From Erythrocercus mccallii (Eukaryota > Chordata > Aves > Passeriformes > Dicruridae): a stretch of DNA of 64,000 nt. The stretch is from the NCBI GenBank assembly GCA_013397435.1, contig VZRG01001523.1, positions 113,620-177,619 on the forward strand, given 5' to 3'. The first letter of the stretch is position 1. Each line of letters opens with the position of its first letter. Made by a program: the position numbers and the translations under genes. The notes under the pieces are model-generated. The model worked only from the letters and a program-made list of their open reading frames with translations, did no database searches and had not been told where the DNA came from. Positions 1 through 13,800 of this stretch are shown here, piece after piece.

Positions 1-854
1 GAGCTGTAATTAAATTTTTATGCCGTTAGAAAGTTGCTGACCACAGTTGTTTTTTGGTCTGCCATCCTGTGATTCCACATTGAACTTGACAGGAGTTCAC
101 CATCTGTTTTTCTTTTCCTCCTCTGAACATGATGTTCACATTCTGAAGGATAGTTTTTTCCTGGTTTTGGCTTTACTACCAGTAATTATCTTAAGTTGCC
201 ATTCAATCCCAATCAACAAATTGATTTTTTTGGTCCTTTTAAATTATTTTGAATTAATAAGTGTCTTGATGCTTTCCTATAGTACCTGCACATGGTCTCC
301 TGGAGTATTTCTGTCTTTCCACCTATTTCTTTGTGATGTTACACTGATTTTTGTGTAGTTCTCCTTTTTCAAGTCCAGGTTTATTACTTAGATTTCTGTG
401 GGCTCCTTTTTCCTTCCTATAGGGTGTTGAAGAATAGCCATTCTCATGTGTTGCTGGGGATGAGTTGCTCTTCTATTACAGGTTTTTAACTAGTTATTTA
501 TAATGTCTAAAAATACAGTGTTTTCAGCACCCTGTCAAGACAGTTTCCCAGTCTCTGTGGTATCACTGTAGTTTCAAATCATTCCTTATTTCTGTCTCCA
601 TACCCAGTCACCCTGTGGACAGTGTCACAATCTGGTAGGTTTTAAACTAATCTTAATCTGTGTTTTTTGACACATTGCACCATTTCCCCTGACATTCTCC
701 TGCTTCTCATATTCAGGGATTTACAGCTTCCCACTGGGTTTTGTCTCCCCTTGAGCCTCTTCTTGCTGTGTCCCCCCTTTGTGCCTCCTACCCCACAGCA
801 GCTCCAGCCTCTCCTGTCTGGAGGTGGCACCACAGTGTGTGCAGCCTTGGATGC
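1..854. other. Gene-free stretch at left edge
   Basis: No exon, RNA gene or repeat that I recognise. The longest open frames are short, have no domain resemblance and overlap on both strands, as expected by chance. Most likely intergenic DNA or a 5' intron of SYT16. Confidence 0.5.
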
Positions 855-1122
855 AGGGACAGGACAAGGGGGAATGGCTTCAAACTGATGGAGAGCAGGC
901 TTAGATAAGAGGTTAGGAAGAAATTCTTGACTGTGAGGGTGGTGAGGCCCTGGCACAGGTTGCTGAGACAAGATGTGGATGCCCCATCCTTGGAAGAGTT
1001 AAAGGCTGGATGGATCTAGAGCAGCCTGGTCTAGTGGAAGGTGTCCCTGCCCATGGAAGGGGTTGGAATGGGATGACCTTTCACGTCCCTTCCAACCCTA
1101 GCCAGTCTGGGATTCCATGATC
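855..1122 (+). mobile_element. CR1 LINE, 3' end fragment, sense orientation
   Basis: The stretch matches the well-known 3' end of avian CR1 retrotransposons: a segment like 'aggaagaaattcttgactg', then a 'ggtggtgaggccctggcaca' segment, then 'ctggtctagtggaaggtgtc', and finally 'cccttccaaccc' followed by a degenerate 'gattccatga' tail where intact copies carry ATTCTATG repeats. It is a 5'-truncated copy without coding capacity, diverged by many substitutions, so it is old. Boundaries are approximate at the left end. Confidence 0.88.
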
Positions 1123-3826
1123 CACGGCTGTGGTTGGAGAGCTAGCTGCCTGGGGGACACAGGTCCTTGCAGGGAAGAAAAGCTGCTGGAATGTTCTCCT
1201 CTTGTGCTGAAGCTTTTGCTGCAGGTTTTGATTTACATCTCTGATCTCCACCAGACATTCACCTAATTGAGTAGATTGACCCTGGCTCTAATGTAGCAGG
1301 CAATTAATCAAAGGCTGACTAATCAACTCTCTCCATGGCTGGCACCTTGCAGAGAGTCTGGGAATCACTTACATGCTACCCTGCAAACCAGTTTTATGCT
1401 CTGAGATTTACAGCCAGTTAATTCTATTGAACTCTGTGGATTTACTGTAAACTTCAATCATTATAATCTCTGAAACATAATAAAAATTCCTTTACTTAGC
1501 TACCATAAATGGTAATTTAAAAACTAAGTTTTGTAGCTGCTTTAACTAATTACACTCAGGAGTTTGACCATAGTATTAAAATTTAGCTGAAATCTGTAAT
1601 CTTTCCTTGGACTTAAATACCTAGAAAACTGATTGGCTAAGCAATAGAGTTTAAACTTATTATTCAGTGTTTAAAAGTATTTTCTTTTCAAAGCTCTTAA
1701 TTTTGATCTAGATAACTTCTGAAGTTCCACACTGCTGAAATGCAGAACCTGATTTTTGAGTTGAGGGTCTCATTTGCCAGGCTGCAGCAGTTAACAGCCA
1801 ATCAGTGATGTTGACTGACATTGATTAAGAGCTTTAAATTGAAGATGCACTGTGAAATAAGATACAATTAAAGTAGAATAAACATCTACAAACACTCCTC
1901 CTGCATAGCCAAACTCATTTAAGTAAGTGTGTTTTGTGCTGGGATGTTTTGAGGCAAAGGGCAGTGCAGGGATGCAGTTGGAGGCTGTGGCATTGTCACA
2001 AGGGCAGCAAAGCCACTGCTGACATCCTCATCAAGAATGACATGAGGGTGATTTTTTTTTTCTTTTTCTCCAGCCAGGCCTATTTATGAGCTCTCTGCTG
2101 GCCCTCTGAGCCCCATTCTGACTTCATTTTTCTGCAGGAAGGGGGTAAGCCACTTTTCTTTTCTGCACTTTTCTTGTTTGGTTGATGCTGAGTTTTTCTG
2201 ATGCTCCAGAAAATCACATCTGTTCCCTTTCTCATAACAAATGTACAAATCTCTTACCAGCGTTAACACTATTAAATAAACTAAATTGCTGTGGGCAATG
2301 TTGGGTGTCTCTTAAAGTACCCCAGCTTTCTTTTGCTTCCTTTTCTCACCACCCTGGATATCATCTGCTGATTTTTTCCATTGCTTCCACATTGTTTGGT
2401 ACATGAAGTCCAGACACATTCACCTCTGCTGAGTTTGTTGTTTATGATCCTTGGTGCCTGTATAGTTGAAGCTGCCTGCTTTGCTTGGCTTTCTCTTGAA
2501 GTCTTTTGTGTGCTTTTTGTCACTTCAGTGACCCAAAGCATGTTGCTAACACTGAAAACACAGCCTTTCTTTGCCCTCCAGTGAGATCCTGAGCTGAACT
2601 ATCCATGCAACTGGTGGTGAATCCCCTCTGTACATTTTTCTGCACTGTTAGTCCTGTGGCTGTCTTTTCGCTGTTTTATTTTCTTTTCAACACTGTTAGA
2701 AAATTACATTGCACCAGCTTAATATAAGAGGAGTTGCACCAGCTCTGGAAGCATAATTGGTTTCTTTAAAGTGAGAACTCCCTGCATTTTCTGGGGCATG
2801 AGCATTCCCGAATGCATCTGAGTTTCTGTTCAGCATTCCTGAAAGTTTTCAGGGATCATTCTTCTAAAATCCATTGTTAATGTATTTATTTGTATTTATT
2901 GTATTTATTTCCCTGACCTCCTCCTGTCTCGTTTCAGAGCAGGCTGGAGCTGGGCTGGGCTGGGTTGGCATCTTCCTTTCCCCAGCACCCCAGGGTGTGC
3001 TCCAGGCAGATCCCTGGCTGCCACACCAGTGCTGAGCATGGACAGATGACAGTGCTTGTGCCATGTCAAGGTTTTGCAATAACAGTCCTGGTACTTTGAG
3101 CTCCTTCTTGGCTGCCTGTTCTTGCTCATGCATCTCCAGAAGATTTCACTGTGTATGGTGAGCAGCTGCTTCTTTCCTTCCAGTCTGATACTGCTGCTTA
3201 TCAGTGTGGCTGGGATTAGGCTGTAGTGTTTGTACATGGCAAGGGTTCTAATTAGCTAAAGTCACTCTGGAGGCATTTTCCTCTTATTTGGTAATGTTCC
3301 CAATTGGTGCACATGTTGCTGTTTGCTTTTCAAATTGTTTTTCAGTTCCTGGGGTATTTGGTTCTGTCTCTCTCATCTCTGTCAGGAGAGCTGTTAGGTG
3401 GGTATTTCCCTCTCTCACCACTTTCCATGGTGGAGTGGTGGCTTTTGCCTGTATTCCAGGTCTGTTTGTCACATCTGTCAAGCTACATTGCTTTAACCCA
3501 TGTGCTAACTCAGTATTTGTGTTCCTGTTGGGTTCCTTCTCTAAATACAGCCATTGCCTGTGACTTTGCTTGCATATTTTGAGATTTAGATCTACTCTTG
3601 CTTGCAAGGTGGTCTTGTGCAACCACAATATTTCTGTTTAGCTTGATGTTGACAAAGTAGTTTGTGGACTCATTTGCAAGGTGAACACTGATAATTTCTT
3701 TCTTGATTTCTGATCAAAACCTACCATTTTCCTGGGGAATTTCAGCCTTCCTTCATCTCCCTTGCAACTGTAATGGTTTTGGTTGCATTTCTGTCTACAA
3801 TCTCTTTCAATGCTGGATTTTTCTTT
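1123..3826. other. Gene-free stretch
   Basis: AT-rich non-coding DNA. I see no exon with plausible splice borders that fits the SYT16 frame, and no clear repeat. Confidence 0.5.
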
Positions 3827-3856
3827 TATATATATATATATATATATACATATATA
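3827..3856. repeat. (TA)n microsatellite next to assembly gap
   Basis: About 14 TA units with one interruption (TACA) run directly into the block of Ns. The simple repeat is probably why the assembly broke here. Confidence 0.9.
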
Positions 3857-3896
3857 NNNNNNNNNNNNNNNNNNNNNNNNNNNNNNNNNNNNNNNN
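3857..3896. other. Assembly gap, 40 N
   Basis: Forty unresolved bases. The true length of missing sequence is unknown. Any open frame running through it (both strands show one) is an artefact. Confidence 0.99.
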
Positions 3897-6800
3897 GTCA
3901 AAATCCTTGCCACTGATTTTCAGGTCTCTAAGTAGACTTGGACCACCCTTGTGTATGTCGACAGTTTTTTTGTAAATCTACCTCATGCGGAGTTTTAAGT
4001 GGCCTGACTGCTTGCTTTGTTTTTAGGGGTTGATTTGCCTGCTCAGTTGTACTTCCTGGGCATCCCACTAAACTGAGTGCTGCTCCATGCTTTCCTTCTT
4101 CCCACCAGCAGAATAAATTGAGGTTGAAAGAGACACCCTGGCATTCTCCCGAAACTTCTGGAAATTCCTGTGAACTGGACCTCTCAGATCCACTTCAGAG
4201 GTTGTTAAATTAGTGGGAAATTGTTTGACTGGAATAAGTGAGTCATGGGGTCCAAGCCTGGGGTGAAATCAGAATTGGATCCAAAAACCCATTTGTGAAC
4301 CAGGAACACAGGACTGTGGGTGCCTGGCCATCAGGCAGCACCTACTGGAATAGCCACAGGGAAATGTTTTGATCAAACTACTGCTTGATAATCTACAACT
4401 CCTTTATTTGCATACTTCAGCAAGCCAGGTCAGATTTCTCTACTACAGGGTTAGTGGCCACATGGATTTTATTGATATTTTGGATTCTAGGTGAAGCTAG
4501 CCCTTTTTTTTTTTTGGCTAATGGCTCACAGCCTCATTTCACTTGGTTTTCAAGTGTGGTTTCAGGTACTTGGTCTCTGCTGTTTCATGGAAATTTTAGT
4601 GAGGAAATGCTGTTGTGTCCATACACGTGTTTAATTGAAACACTGCTTCTGCTAAGACAGTTTCCTCCTCCTCTGGAGTTCAGGACCTTGTCATCTGTAG
4701 CTGTCAGCAGACAGCAGGTGAATATGACTTGGGCAGGAATGTGTTGTGCAAATATTTCTGCCTTCACGCCTATCCAGCACAGGCACATTCCTTCCAGCTG
4801 GCCCAGAGCAGTGGAGTACTGGGAGACACTGACCTCAGCAAGGTGTGCCAGAGATGTTTCACTCGGATATTGGCGAGAGGATTACACTGCCCTGAGCTCT
4901 GTTTCATGAGCTTTTCTGGTTTTGGGGCTCTTGACTCAGAGACCTGACTCTGTTGCACACAGTTTACTCTTTAGTCTTATATTTCTTTTGAATAAGACTT
5001 GGGGCCAAGAAGGGAGAATAGCTGAACTTTAAGCACTGGGAGATGTATTTTTTTTGCAAGTCTAGAGAATGTTGAGGAAGGCTTAATGTACTGAACAAAG
5101 TGGAAGAGTGAAGTGTTGCTGCTTGTGTGCAGTTTTATTGCCATCCTGCCTTCCCTGCACATTCATGCTTTGTTCAGCCAAGTTTACCTCCAGCAAATGC
5201 TGCAGCAATAATTGTTTTGCAAAGAACCACAATGAGAATGGTGCCTGCTAAATATCGGCTAGGTGGCAGGTATCCATGACTGCTGCTCTGTGAGGGAATT
5301 AAATCAGCCACACCAGCATAAAACCTCTTTTTCTTGGCAGAACTGGGCCATGTCAGGGTTGATCTCTCATTCAGGCCCAGGGCAGGAGATGCCTGAAAGG
5401 GATCTCACTGCTTGGCCAAGCTGGAATCACATCCTGTTGCTGGGGGAACAGCCATTCCATCAGCTCCCAGGTAAAAGGATGCTTGATCTTTGGAATAATG
5501 GTGTAAAGGTTTATGTGAAATACATTGTCTGGGTTTTAAAAATACCAGCTTGACATTTAGTGGGACATAAAGGGAATATAGCTACAGTTTAGCTGGTGGT
5601 TGACAAATAATAATAAAAACTGACTACATCTACAAATGTATTTGAATTCCTGCCAGTTGTGCTCTAGCTCTTTTAGCACAACAGTCCTGGAAAAAACAAC
5701 CATGGAAAAGGCAGTGTTGAGTTGACAAGGATGGGAGTTTATTCTCTTAACATCATTGTGTTATTCTTTCTGGATTACTTTGTTTTCCCCATTGCAGCTT
5801 TGTAAATGAAGGTTTAAGAACAAAGTAGAGTAAGAACTTCATGTGGGAGATAAGGAAAGGCAGCTGAGTGCACAGGAATCAGAGTGAGAGACTTGTATGA
5901 TCTGCCATTTCCTTCCATAAATGTGACAGTCCTGATGAGTTCTGGAGAAATTTGAATGGAACTGGATAAGAATCTTATTTCCACAGAAAACATGTTAGGG
6001 ACTACAGAGAAAGTTGCAAAGGGAAGAGTTCAAAAGTAAGGGAATACCAGAGCAATCATTGGGAAGAAGTTTGGCATAAGCAGCTTCTCTGGTGCAGTAA
6101 ACCTGGCTAAACCTTTTTGAAACTGAGACCTTATTTTCTTTTTGGCAACTCATTTCACAGCCTCCCTTCTGGACTTGCCACTTGGACATTTATTTTCAAT
6201 CATGCAGCATTGGAAACACAGGGAACGTGCAGGGAACGAGGCACCCACAGACCTGCGTGCCCAACTGTGCAGGCAGCCTGGCTCTGCAAATCTTCATTCT
6301 AAATTAGCAGGGCAATTTCCCCTTGGCTTAGCAGATGAGACAAGCCTCCTGGGCGATGGATGCACGGAGGTGGCTCACTCAGTTGGCTCCAGTGACAAGC
6401 CTGACATAACCAGAGCTGGTGTTTGCCTCGTGGCTCTGCTGCGCTCCCGCGTATTTCCAGCCACAACTCCACAGCCGCCGCCTGCTGCTCTGGCTCATCA
6501 GCACGGCCCCTCAGCCATGCCTGGTGTGGGCACCTCGGGGACAGCGGTGACTCTGGGAACATGTCCCCACCAGTGGCTCTTCACCAGGGAGCCAGATAGC
6601 CTCTCCAGCTGGGATCCATTGGGATTCTGCCATGGCCAGACTCATCTAAGTTCTGGGGACTGAGGTCTGCCCAATAGTGACTTTTCTTCCTCCTCTTGAG
6701 CTCTTTCTGAGTAGCTTTTATTTTGAAGATGCCAGTCTGGACTGTTCTTGGGGGATCTGCCAGGCAGCAGCTTTTAGGAACAAGATCATCAGAACACCTT

Positions 6801-7404
6801 TTATTTTTCTTTTTTTTTTTTTTTTTTTTTTTTGGGGAAAAAAAGGGTTGCATTAGGAGCACCTGCAGAAAATTGCCTCAGGGAGCAGTTTGCCTTAGAA
6901 AGGCAAGATACTGCTGAGAGCAGATTAGAGCCAGCTCACAAATTGCTGCAGGCAGTGGGGCCAGAAGCCCTTTTGGTTGTGAGCAGCCACTGTTTACTCC
7001 CTTCCTTCCCCCAGTTTTCTGTCCACCTTCCCCACCCTCTCTCAGGTTTTGAGCACTGTGAGTAGCTGGATTCAGATATGTGGTTTCATTTTATAGCTTT
7101 TCTGTACTGTTTTTTGAGGATCATCAGGTATTCTAGAAGCTGGAAACAATTCTTTTACATCAATAAATGAATTGCTGGGAAGAGCTTCAGTTTCACTACA
7201 GAGAGACCTTTTGCAGGCAGAGACTGAGGAAGGATTTGCCCCGAATGTTGGAGGAAAATGACCCTTCTCACACTGAGATTCAAAACTACATCCAAAATGC
7301 ACATTCAAAGTAGCAGTTGTGTGGAGAGTGAAGGGAAAATGTGCCCTCTCAGTACATGAAGCTTACACAGAGCCTTCCTTAAAATTAAGGTTAACACGGG
7401 CTGC
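3897..7404. other. Gene-free stretch with a long poly-T
   Basis: No recognisable exon. The notable feature is a run of 24 T at 6810-6833 followed by GGGG and an A-run. It could be the reverse-strand poly(A) tail of a decayed retroposed copy, but no flanking source sequence is recognisable. Two open frames of about 174 codons (4385-4909 and 6142-6663) have no recognisable domain, and each has overlapping open frames on the opposite strand. Confidence 0.45.
6810..6833. repeat. Poly-T tract (24 nt)
   Basis: Uninterrupted run of T, preceded by a T-rich stretch and followed by G4 and A-rich sequence. Seen directly. Confidence 0.95.
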
Positions 7405-7860
7405 TGTTGGATCTGGTTTCCAAATAACGGGACAGGACTGTTGGGAGACGTTCCTGGAGCTTTATTGCAACATCAGCCTTAATGCAGGGTGAGACAATTG
7501 AAAGATGCCAAAAGCTCACAACAACAACAGCCAGAATCCTCTGTGTTACAAGGCCTTTTAAAAGTTTTCTAACCAATAGCAAATTGTTAAGAACTTACAG
7601 ACATCTGCATAAACCAATCATTAGAACTACACGTATACCTTATATCTAACAATAGGTGCTTGTTTCATATTTCTTATTAGTCAGGAACTTTTTATACTCT
7701 TCTATAAACAAAGCACAGAGCCTCCTTATTAAACTTTCCTATTATCTTGCTTAACATATTTTTCTACTTGTTAACTCTAACCCTACACAGCACAAAAACA
7801 CAGCCTTATTGTTCCATGTCCTCATTCTTGTATCTTTTTAACTTTAGGCCTACATCCACA
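7405..7860 (-). mobile_element. Solo LTR of an endogenous retrovirus, antisense to SYT16
   Basis: Read on the minus strand the element starts TGTGGATG and ends GATCCAACA, the TG...CA ends of retroviral LTRs. In minus-strand order it has a TATA box (complement of 7689-7698), then a poly(A) signal AATAAA (complement of 7461-7466) close to its 3' end. The 4 bp CTGC precedes it at 7401-7404 and follows it at 7861-7864, which looks like a target-site duplication. Four-base duplications are usual for gammaretrovirus-like (ERV1) insertions. The 456-bp length is normal for an LTR. No internal retroviral sequence or second LTR is present, so it is a solo LTR left by recombination. The exact family cannot be named without a repeat library. 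Confidence 0.72.
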
Positions 7861-10800
7861 CTGCTGTGAGAGTTTTCTGCTTTTTCTATTTCCCACAGGA
7901 TGCATTGGGATCAGTGCTGTGCTTATACCTTTTGCTCTAAAACCAACTTTTACGTCTGTGTAAAAACCCATTGGGAAGGACAGAGCTGCTGGCAGAGCTT
8001 TGCCTTTCCAGCCTGGGATCCCCAGAGATGGAGCAGAGCCTGGCCCCGGGGTGAGCAGAGTTCAGGGAAGTAATGACTGGCTGAGCATGGCAAGTGCAAG
8101 GGGCAGGCTGCTCCTTTGTTTTAGACTGAATGATCCTTACTTTACCCTTTTACTGCAAATCTGTGGGAATCCAGGATGGGAAAGATACATTTCCAAAGTG
8201 GATCCAAAATACTCATTACTAGGCTGTGAATTTAAGCCAAGTAATAAATAATATCTCTGTACAGGAGAGAAAATCACTTACAATTTCCAATTTGCTCATA
8301 CTTGAATGACTGGGGTTTTTTAAGGCAAATTTGTCAGCAAGTAATTGTTTTAATAAAGACCTAGCACTCATAAGGCGAGAGCAGTAGGAAAGGTGAGGCA
8401 GTAGTATTTAAATAACCCCTTTAGGAAGTGGCATAGGCTGCTTTATCTCGTTTCCTTGGCTCGCATTCCTTTGGTGGCTGTCACATGTTTACCAACCAGC
8501 AGCGTTCCTTCTTCCTTGAGATGTTAAATCAACAAGCACATGCAGAGGAAAGGGCAAGAACACCAGCACCCAAACTCAAGAGTGTGCCTCTCTTCGGCTT
8601 TGCCCAGCTCGTGTGAGTACCACAGATTCTAAGGATTTATCAGACTGTCCCAGGAAGAACACTTTCCTCATAAGCAACACATTTCAAAGCTTTCTTGGGA
8701 AATTCCATTTCTGGTTTGACTCATCTTGCTGCTTTATATAAGTGTGATTAGGTAAGTCTCATGTTTGGAATGCTTTGGGGCTATTTCTTGGTGAGCTTTC
8801 CTAGTTTGTTGCTTTGGAGACAATTACAGTTTGAGAAGAAAATCCTATGTTACCCTCACACCTAACTTTGGATTTGCATGCTGCTTTGGTTTTACTGAAA
8901 TACAAAGATCTTGGAAATTGCAAAGAATGAAATAGGAGTAAGCCTTTTCTTCTGTTTTTCTGCTTTGACATTGTTCTTTTTCCTGCTGTCATTCCAGATT
9001 TTATTTTAAGGCAGTAGTAGACCATAATTCTAGATCCATAATGAATAACAAAAGTGCAAAGTATTTGCATTCCTGTGAAGCAGAGGGCACATCTGGTTGC
9101 TGTGCAAGGGAAGCCACGGGCGCTTGCAGGTGTTTGTGACTGAGAAGGTTCAAAGAAAAAAAGGAACTTAATGTTCCATGAGGGCTGTGGGAGAAAACAG
9201 CTGAAGGGATCCCAATAAAATAGTAAACAGATTCCATAGCTTGGCTCAGCGTGTCTGAAAATATCCCAGGAGCAGGCTGCACTTTATTCTTGTGGTCCTT
9301 TATGTCAAGCGTTTTGCAGGGTTGTGTGTGTGGATGTTTGCTCACGTGGGCTGGAGCATTGGTGCTGCAGAAGCCCTTGAAGTGCAGAGAATCTATTTCA
9401 GTCCATCTCCATTGCATCTGTTCTGGCTAACACTCACCTCTATCTGCCTCCCTCCTCCCCTTCTCCTGACTCTGAAGTGGCACAGCTGGACATCACAGCT
9501 TTTGCTTGAAGGAAGCTCTGGGTAGATGCTTTGAAACGTGTTAATGCAAACGAATCCTCTGGAACAACTTTGTGGCTGCTTGCATCTGGAGAAGGCCCTT
9601 CTCCCAGGTTTTGAAATGCTGGGGTCCTGCCCTGCATGTTGTTTTTATAAGGGAGTTATGGAGGGTGACTTACGACAGCTGTTTTTTCTGAGATCACTCC
9701 TGCTCCCCATTAAATCAGTGACCACTCTTCTTTTGATTTTCCATGGCCTGTAGGGACAGATATTTCAGGCATATGTACCAGGGTTCATCTTTCATTCAGT
9801 TTGGCTGAGCTTTTCAGTTTTTGGCTGAGCTCAGGTTCAGTAAAACTGAGGAATGCCTGGACTAGAAGATGTGATGTAGGAAAGAATAAGCTGGGAAGGC
9901 ACGCATAGGGAGTGAGCTGTACTCCTGGCCATTTAAAATGAGCTCTGCTTCCCTCTTCCTTATGCCTGCAGGATTTCATTGCCTTGCCTTTGTCACAGAA
10001 CCCTGGGTTAGCTGAGCAATGACTTCAGTTCCTTCCTTTCTCCATGCAGCCCTAGTAACTGGTTAACTGGTTTATACCTATGTGGAGAGAGAAATATTCC
10101 CAGGGCCATGGTAGAAGGTGGCAATAACTGCTCAGCTCCTCACTCAATTAAATACATGACTCTAGAAACAGCTGACATGTATTTTCCCCCACAAGCATTT
10201 GTTTTAATGGCTTTTGTTATTGTTAGAACATATTTTCTCAGGGCGTAGGTCACTCGGTCGATACCAGAGGCCTAGAAGTCTTCCACAATACTCTGTCTCT
10301 TTGAAATCACACCCTGCTTTCTGAGCAGCAGCTTTCTGCTTCAGGCCTCCCTGTTAAATGCCAACAATTCCTCCATCCTGTTCCTCAAGAGCAGGATCCT
10401 GAGGCTGGTGGCTAGCCCAGGTCCCAGGAAGTTGTGGTGGGGCAGCTTCTCCTGTGCAGACACCCTCGGTACCAAAACCCATCTGGGGATCCCTCATACC
10501 AATTGTAGCAATTCCAGAAGTTCATCTGGCAGCAAACAACCTGTGTGGAATGAAAATCCATGCAGGATCTGTGGCTTCTGGGTTTGGAGAGTTGTGGCTT
10601 AGTGTCCTCTGAGATGCTGCAAAGAATGATCCAGGAAGGAATGGAGAACCTGAATGCCAAAGCTGAGTCTGCTGCTCAAACATCCTGACTTCTTTTGGCA
10701 ACTGCATGGAAAGTTCAGAGTCAGGGCCACCTTTGGTGATGTAGCTCTGGTGGTTGTTAGATGGACACTGGCTAGATGTTCATGGACGTGAATCTCATCA

Positions 10801-13800
10801 CCACCACACAGAATTTCTTGTCTCAGCAACAGCAGCAGGACTGTAGAGCACTCCTCTCTCCCCCCTGCTGCTCATGTCTCTTTTTGTGTCCCCTTGGTTT
10901 GCTAAATGCCAGACTGATTGTCTGGATTTGTGGCTGGCCTTAAATGCAGGGGCCAGAAACCTTTCGTGTATCTTTATAAAGGTTTGTCTGGCTACTCCTT
11001 TAAAAAAAAAATAAAAATCAATGACTGGTTATGCTTTCAAGACAAAATTAGCCACCAAAGCTGCCCCTTTAGCACTGCCAATTAGAAGTTTTAGAAAAGA
11101 GTAGGGGTTCTGTGCTGCAGTTTGATGGCAGTCCCTGGTCAAAGAAGGTCAAGAGGCACATGATTGTCTCACTTTTTCTTTTTGGTCAGCAGTTTGCCAC
11201 TGCCGGTTCCTGGATGTATTTAATGGGAGCTGAAAAAGGGACAGAGTAGCTTCAGAAGGCTCAAAACAAACAGCACCAAGGGGGCGTGTGATGCCAATAT
11301 ATTGGAAACTTTATTTTAAAACCAAAGGTCAGGAGATAAGGCATGGATATTGTGAGGGTCCTGCATCCTGCCAGGATGTGCTGAGTGCAGCTGTGAGGTT
11401 GTGGTCCCTTGCCACCCTTCTTCTCCTTTGGTACCTGCCAGGAGACATCTGTGGTCTACAAGGATCCAACAAATAACAGGTCAAGGAGGAGCCAGGGCTG
11501 TGCTCAGAGGGTGCCCTGCTTTCACTGGCACGTGGCCTGCTCTCCACAGATGGGAGATCATCTAAATATTAAGAGATTTGGTTTGATTAGCTAAAATCTC
11601 CTGTTGGCAGCACATTTCCAGTCCCTGGAGCAATGGAGATCAGACAGGTTGCCAAGGCAACACACAGCCTTCAGTGAGTGGTTTACTGTGGCGTCGTCCT
11701 TGGTCAATTGATGGAGTAGGGTTTATTTAGGTCTTTGGAAAAAAAACCAAAGCTGCTGTCCAACCTTTTGCTGTGATGAGTCATTGTGCCTTGGGTCAAA
11801 TTGGTGAAACTAAGAGCAAGGTTTTGTGGATGAGAAAAATAAATACATGAGAGCATAAAGATCCCAATAAGATTCCCCTTTGAAGAGGTGATAGCACTTC
11901 AGTTTGGAGTGGGAACAACTTATTCTTTTTTATCCCCCCAAATAAGTGAAAAAGCAACTGAGATCCTCCTTTCTCCCCCTTTCCTCCTGTTTCCTCTCTC
12001 TCCCAAATGTAAAATACTTATTTGCATTCTCTAGAGGACTCTGTGCTCACTGTTTAATTCTTGACTCATATCAGAGGTCCTTCCAGTCTGACCTTTTGTC
12101 ACTGCTCTGCTTGTTGCTCTCTGTTCCTTTCTCTGTTACAGAAGCCCTGCTAAATTCAGCTTATAAAAGTTTCCATTTCATTACATTATTCCTCCTTTTG
12201 TATCACTGGGAAATGAAAATCTCATCATGTCACCACTGTGGCTGTGGCATGCATGGAAAGTCACTGTGCCTCTTGTTGCCTGTTAATTGATCTGGATCCC
12301 AAATCAGGGAGTGCATGGGGACAGAAGCATCTCTCACTGTGGCTGCTCCCTGGATTTACTGACACAGCAGAATTGTGCCAGTGAAAATTTGGAAGGGACC
12401 TGATTCAATGTCCCTATAAGCCAAGGAGGGAAATGCCATTGTGCTGAGTGTCAGGCCTTCATTTGCTAAGTTAATAAAGGTTTCTGTTTTAAAATAATTC
12501 TGGCAGTGATAGGAAAGACTCCAAGGCTATGAGGATAACAGGATCACAGTGAGCTGAAGGTGGTTATATAGGAGACACCATCAGAGTGTCCCTTTTTGTT
12601 TCTCTCACTGTTGAGATGAATGTGAGCTGTTCTCAGCAGTGGATACCCTGTTAATTTAGGGAGAAATCCCTGTACAAGCAAGACTTGCAGAGTGTCTGCA
12701 TGGTTTAACATGGGGAACCAGGCTGGCATTTTCTGAATATGCAGGTGCTGATCTCCTTTGAGTGTGGACCTCAGCTGGTGTCATGTAGCACAAGGAGAAG
12801 AGAAGGACTTGAAAAATAACTCTAGACACTGCTTGCTGTGAAAGAAATATTGACCTTCTCTATCATAAAACCGAGCCATGAACTTTATAGATAGTGACCT
12901 GCATGTGAGAGGGAAAAATTTTAAAGGGTAGAGGAGCCTTTAAAAGTCTGCATTGGCATCCTTACATATTTATCCTTTTTGAGAGGATGGCAGCTGATAG
13001 ATGTGTCACTGTGATGCTGCACAGTTATCTTCTTTCCCTGTCTCAAAATACTGCATTAGCGATACCATGGCAACAAAGAAGTTGTCTTTAAGTAAAAGGA
13101 AAAAAATAAAGTGTGACTTCAGTGCTCAAGAAAGGTGACAGACTGACAGCCCCAGTCTTCCCTTTCTACCAGTAAGGCAGTGTTGGTGTCAGCTATGACA
13201 AAAGGTATCAGATGATGATCTCTGTGTTGTACTGTGACTGAAAACAAACCTGGGACACGATCAAAGACAAACCTACTACGGGGAGAGCAGGCTGAGAACC
13301 TTCTGAGAAAAGGTGCTCTTGTTGGACAATTAAATTCTGTTTAAATGATACATTTTTCTAAGAAGTGCATCACCTTGAAAAAACTTTCCTAGACCCAAGT
13401 TATGTTCTCTTTCAGGATGGAATTCTCCTCTGAGCAGTCTGTGAGGAAAAATAGTTGTCCTTTGCTACTGTGGAAGTTTTTCCAGAGGCTGGAAAGTCAA
13501 AGGATATCTGGAAGGGGCAAGCTGAGATCTCTGTCCTGTTTGATTTATTTGCATTTGAGTACAGCTCTCATGTCCACATGAGAGCCCTAAGCAGCCCGAG
13601 ATTGGCTTTTAAGGACTAGATTCTTTCATTTGCTCTAATTCAATGTGTATTTATCATTATCACTACAGATATTTTCTTGCTTTTCTATATCTTAGGTGAA
13701 ATCTTCGACCTCCAAGGTGCTCACTGCTTTGTATGATAACTGGTTTTACAATGGAAAATAGTTCCACAGTGAAAAACTGAGAACTTTGGTGTAGTTCAGA

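Noticed and set aside
4385..4909. 174-codon open frame on the + strand
   Set aside because: No recognisable domain and no splice or promoter logic, with overlapping open frames on the opposite strand. Long frames of this size are expected by chance in 64 kb.
6142..6663. 173-codon open frame on the + strand in a locally GC-richer segment
   Set aside because: Composition explains the lack of stops; the peptide is low in structure and has no family resemblance, and the minus strand is also open.
8540..8612. Possible leader exon: ATG with 24 codons then a consensus GTGAGT donor in phase 1, compatible with the transmembrane exon
   Set aside because: The SYT14-like N-terminus should be only about ten residues before the conserved proline; this peptide is unrelated, and ATG-plus-donor combinations of this kind arise easily by chance.
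9796..9840. Near-tandem duplication of TTTGGCTGAGCT
   Set aside because: Only two imperfect copies with no function implied.
12375..12425. 'ttggaagggacct' resembling an antisense CR1 end
   Set aside because: Too short and isolated to support a mobile-element call.
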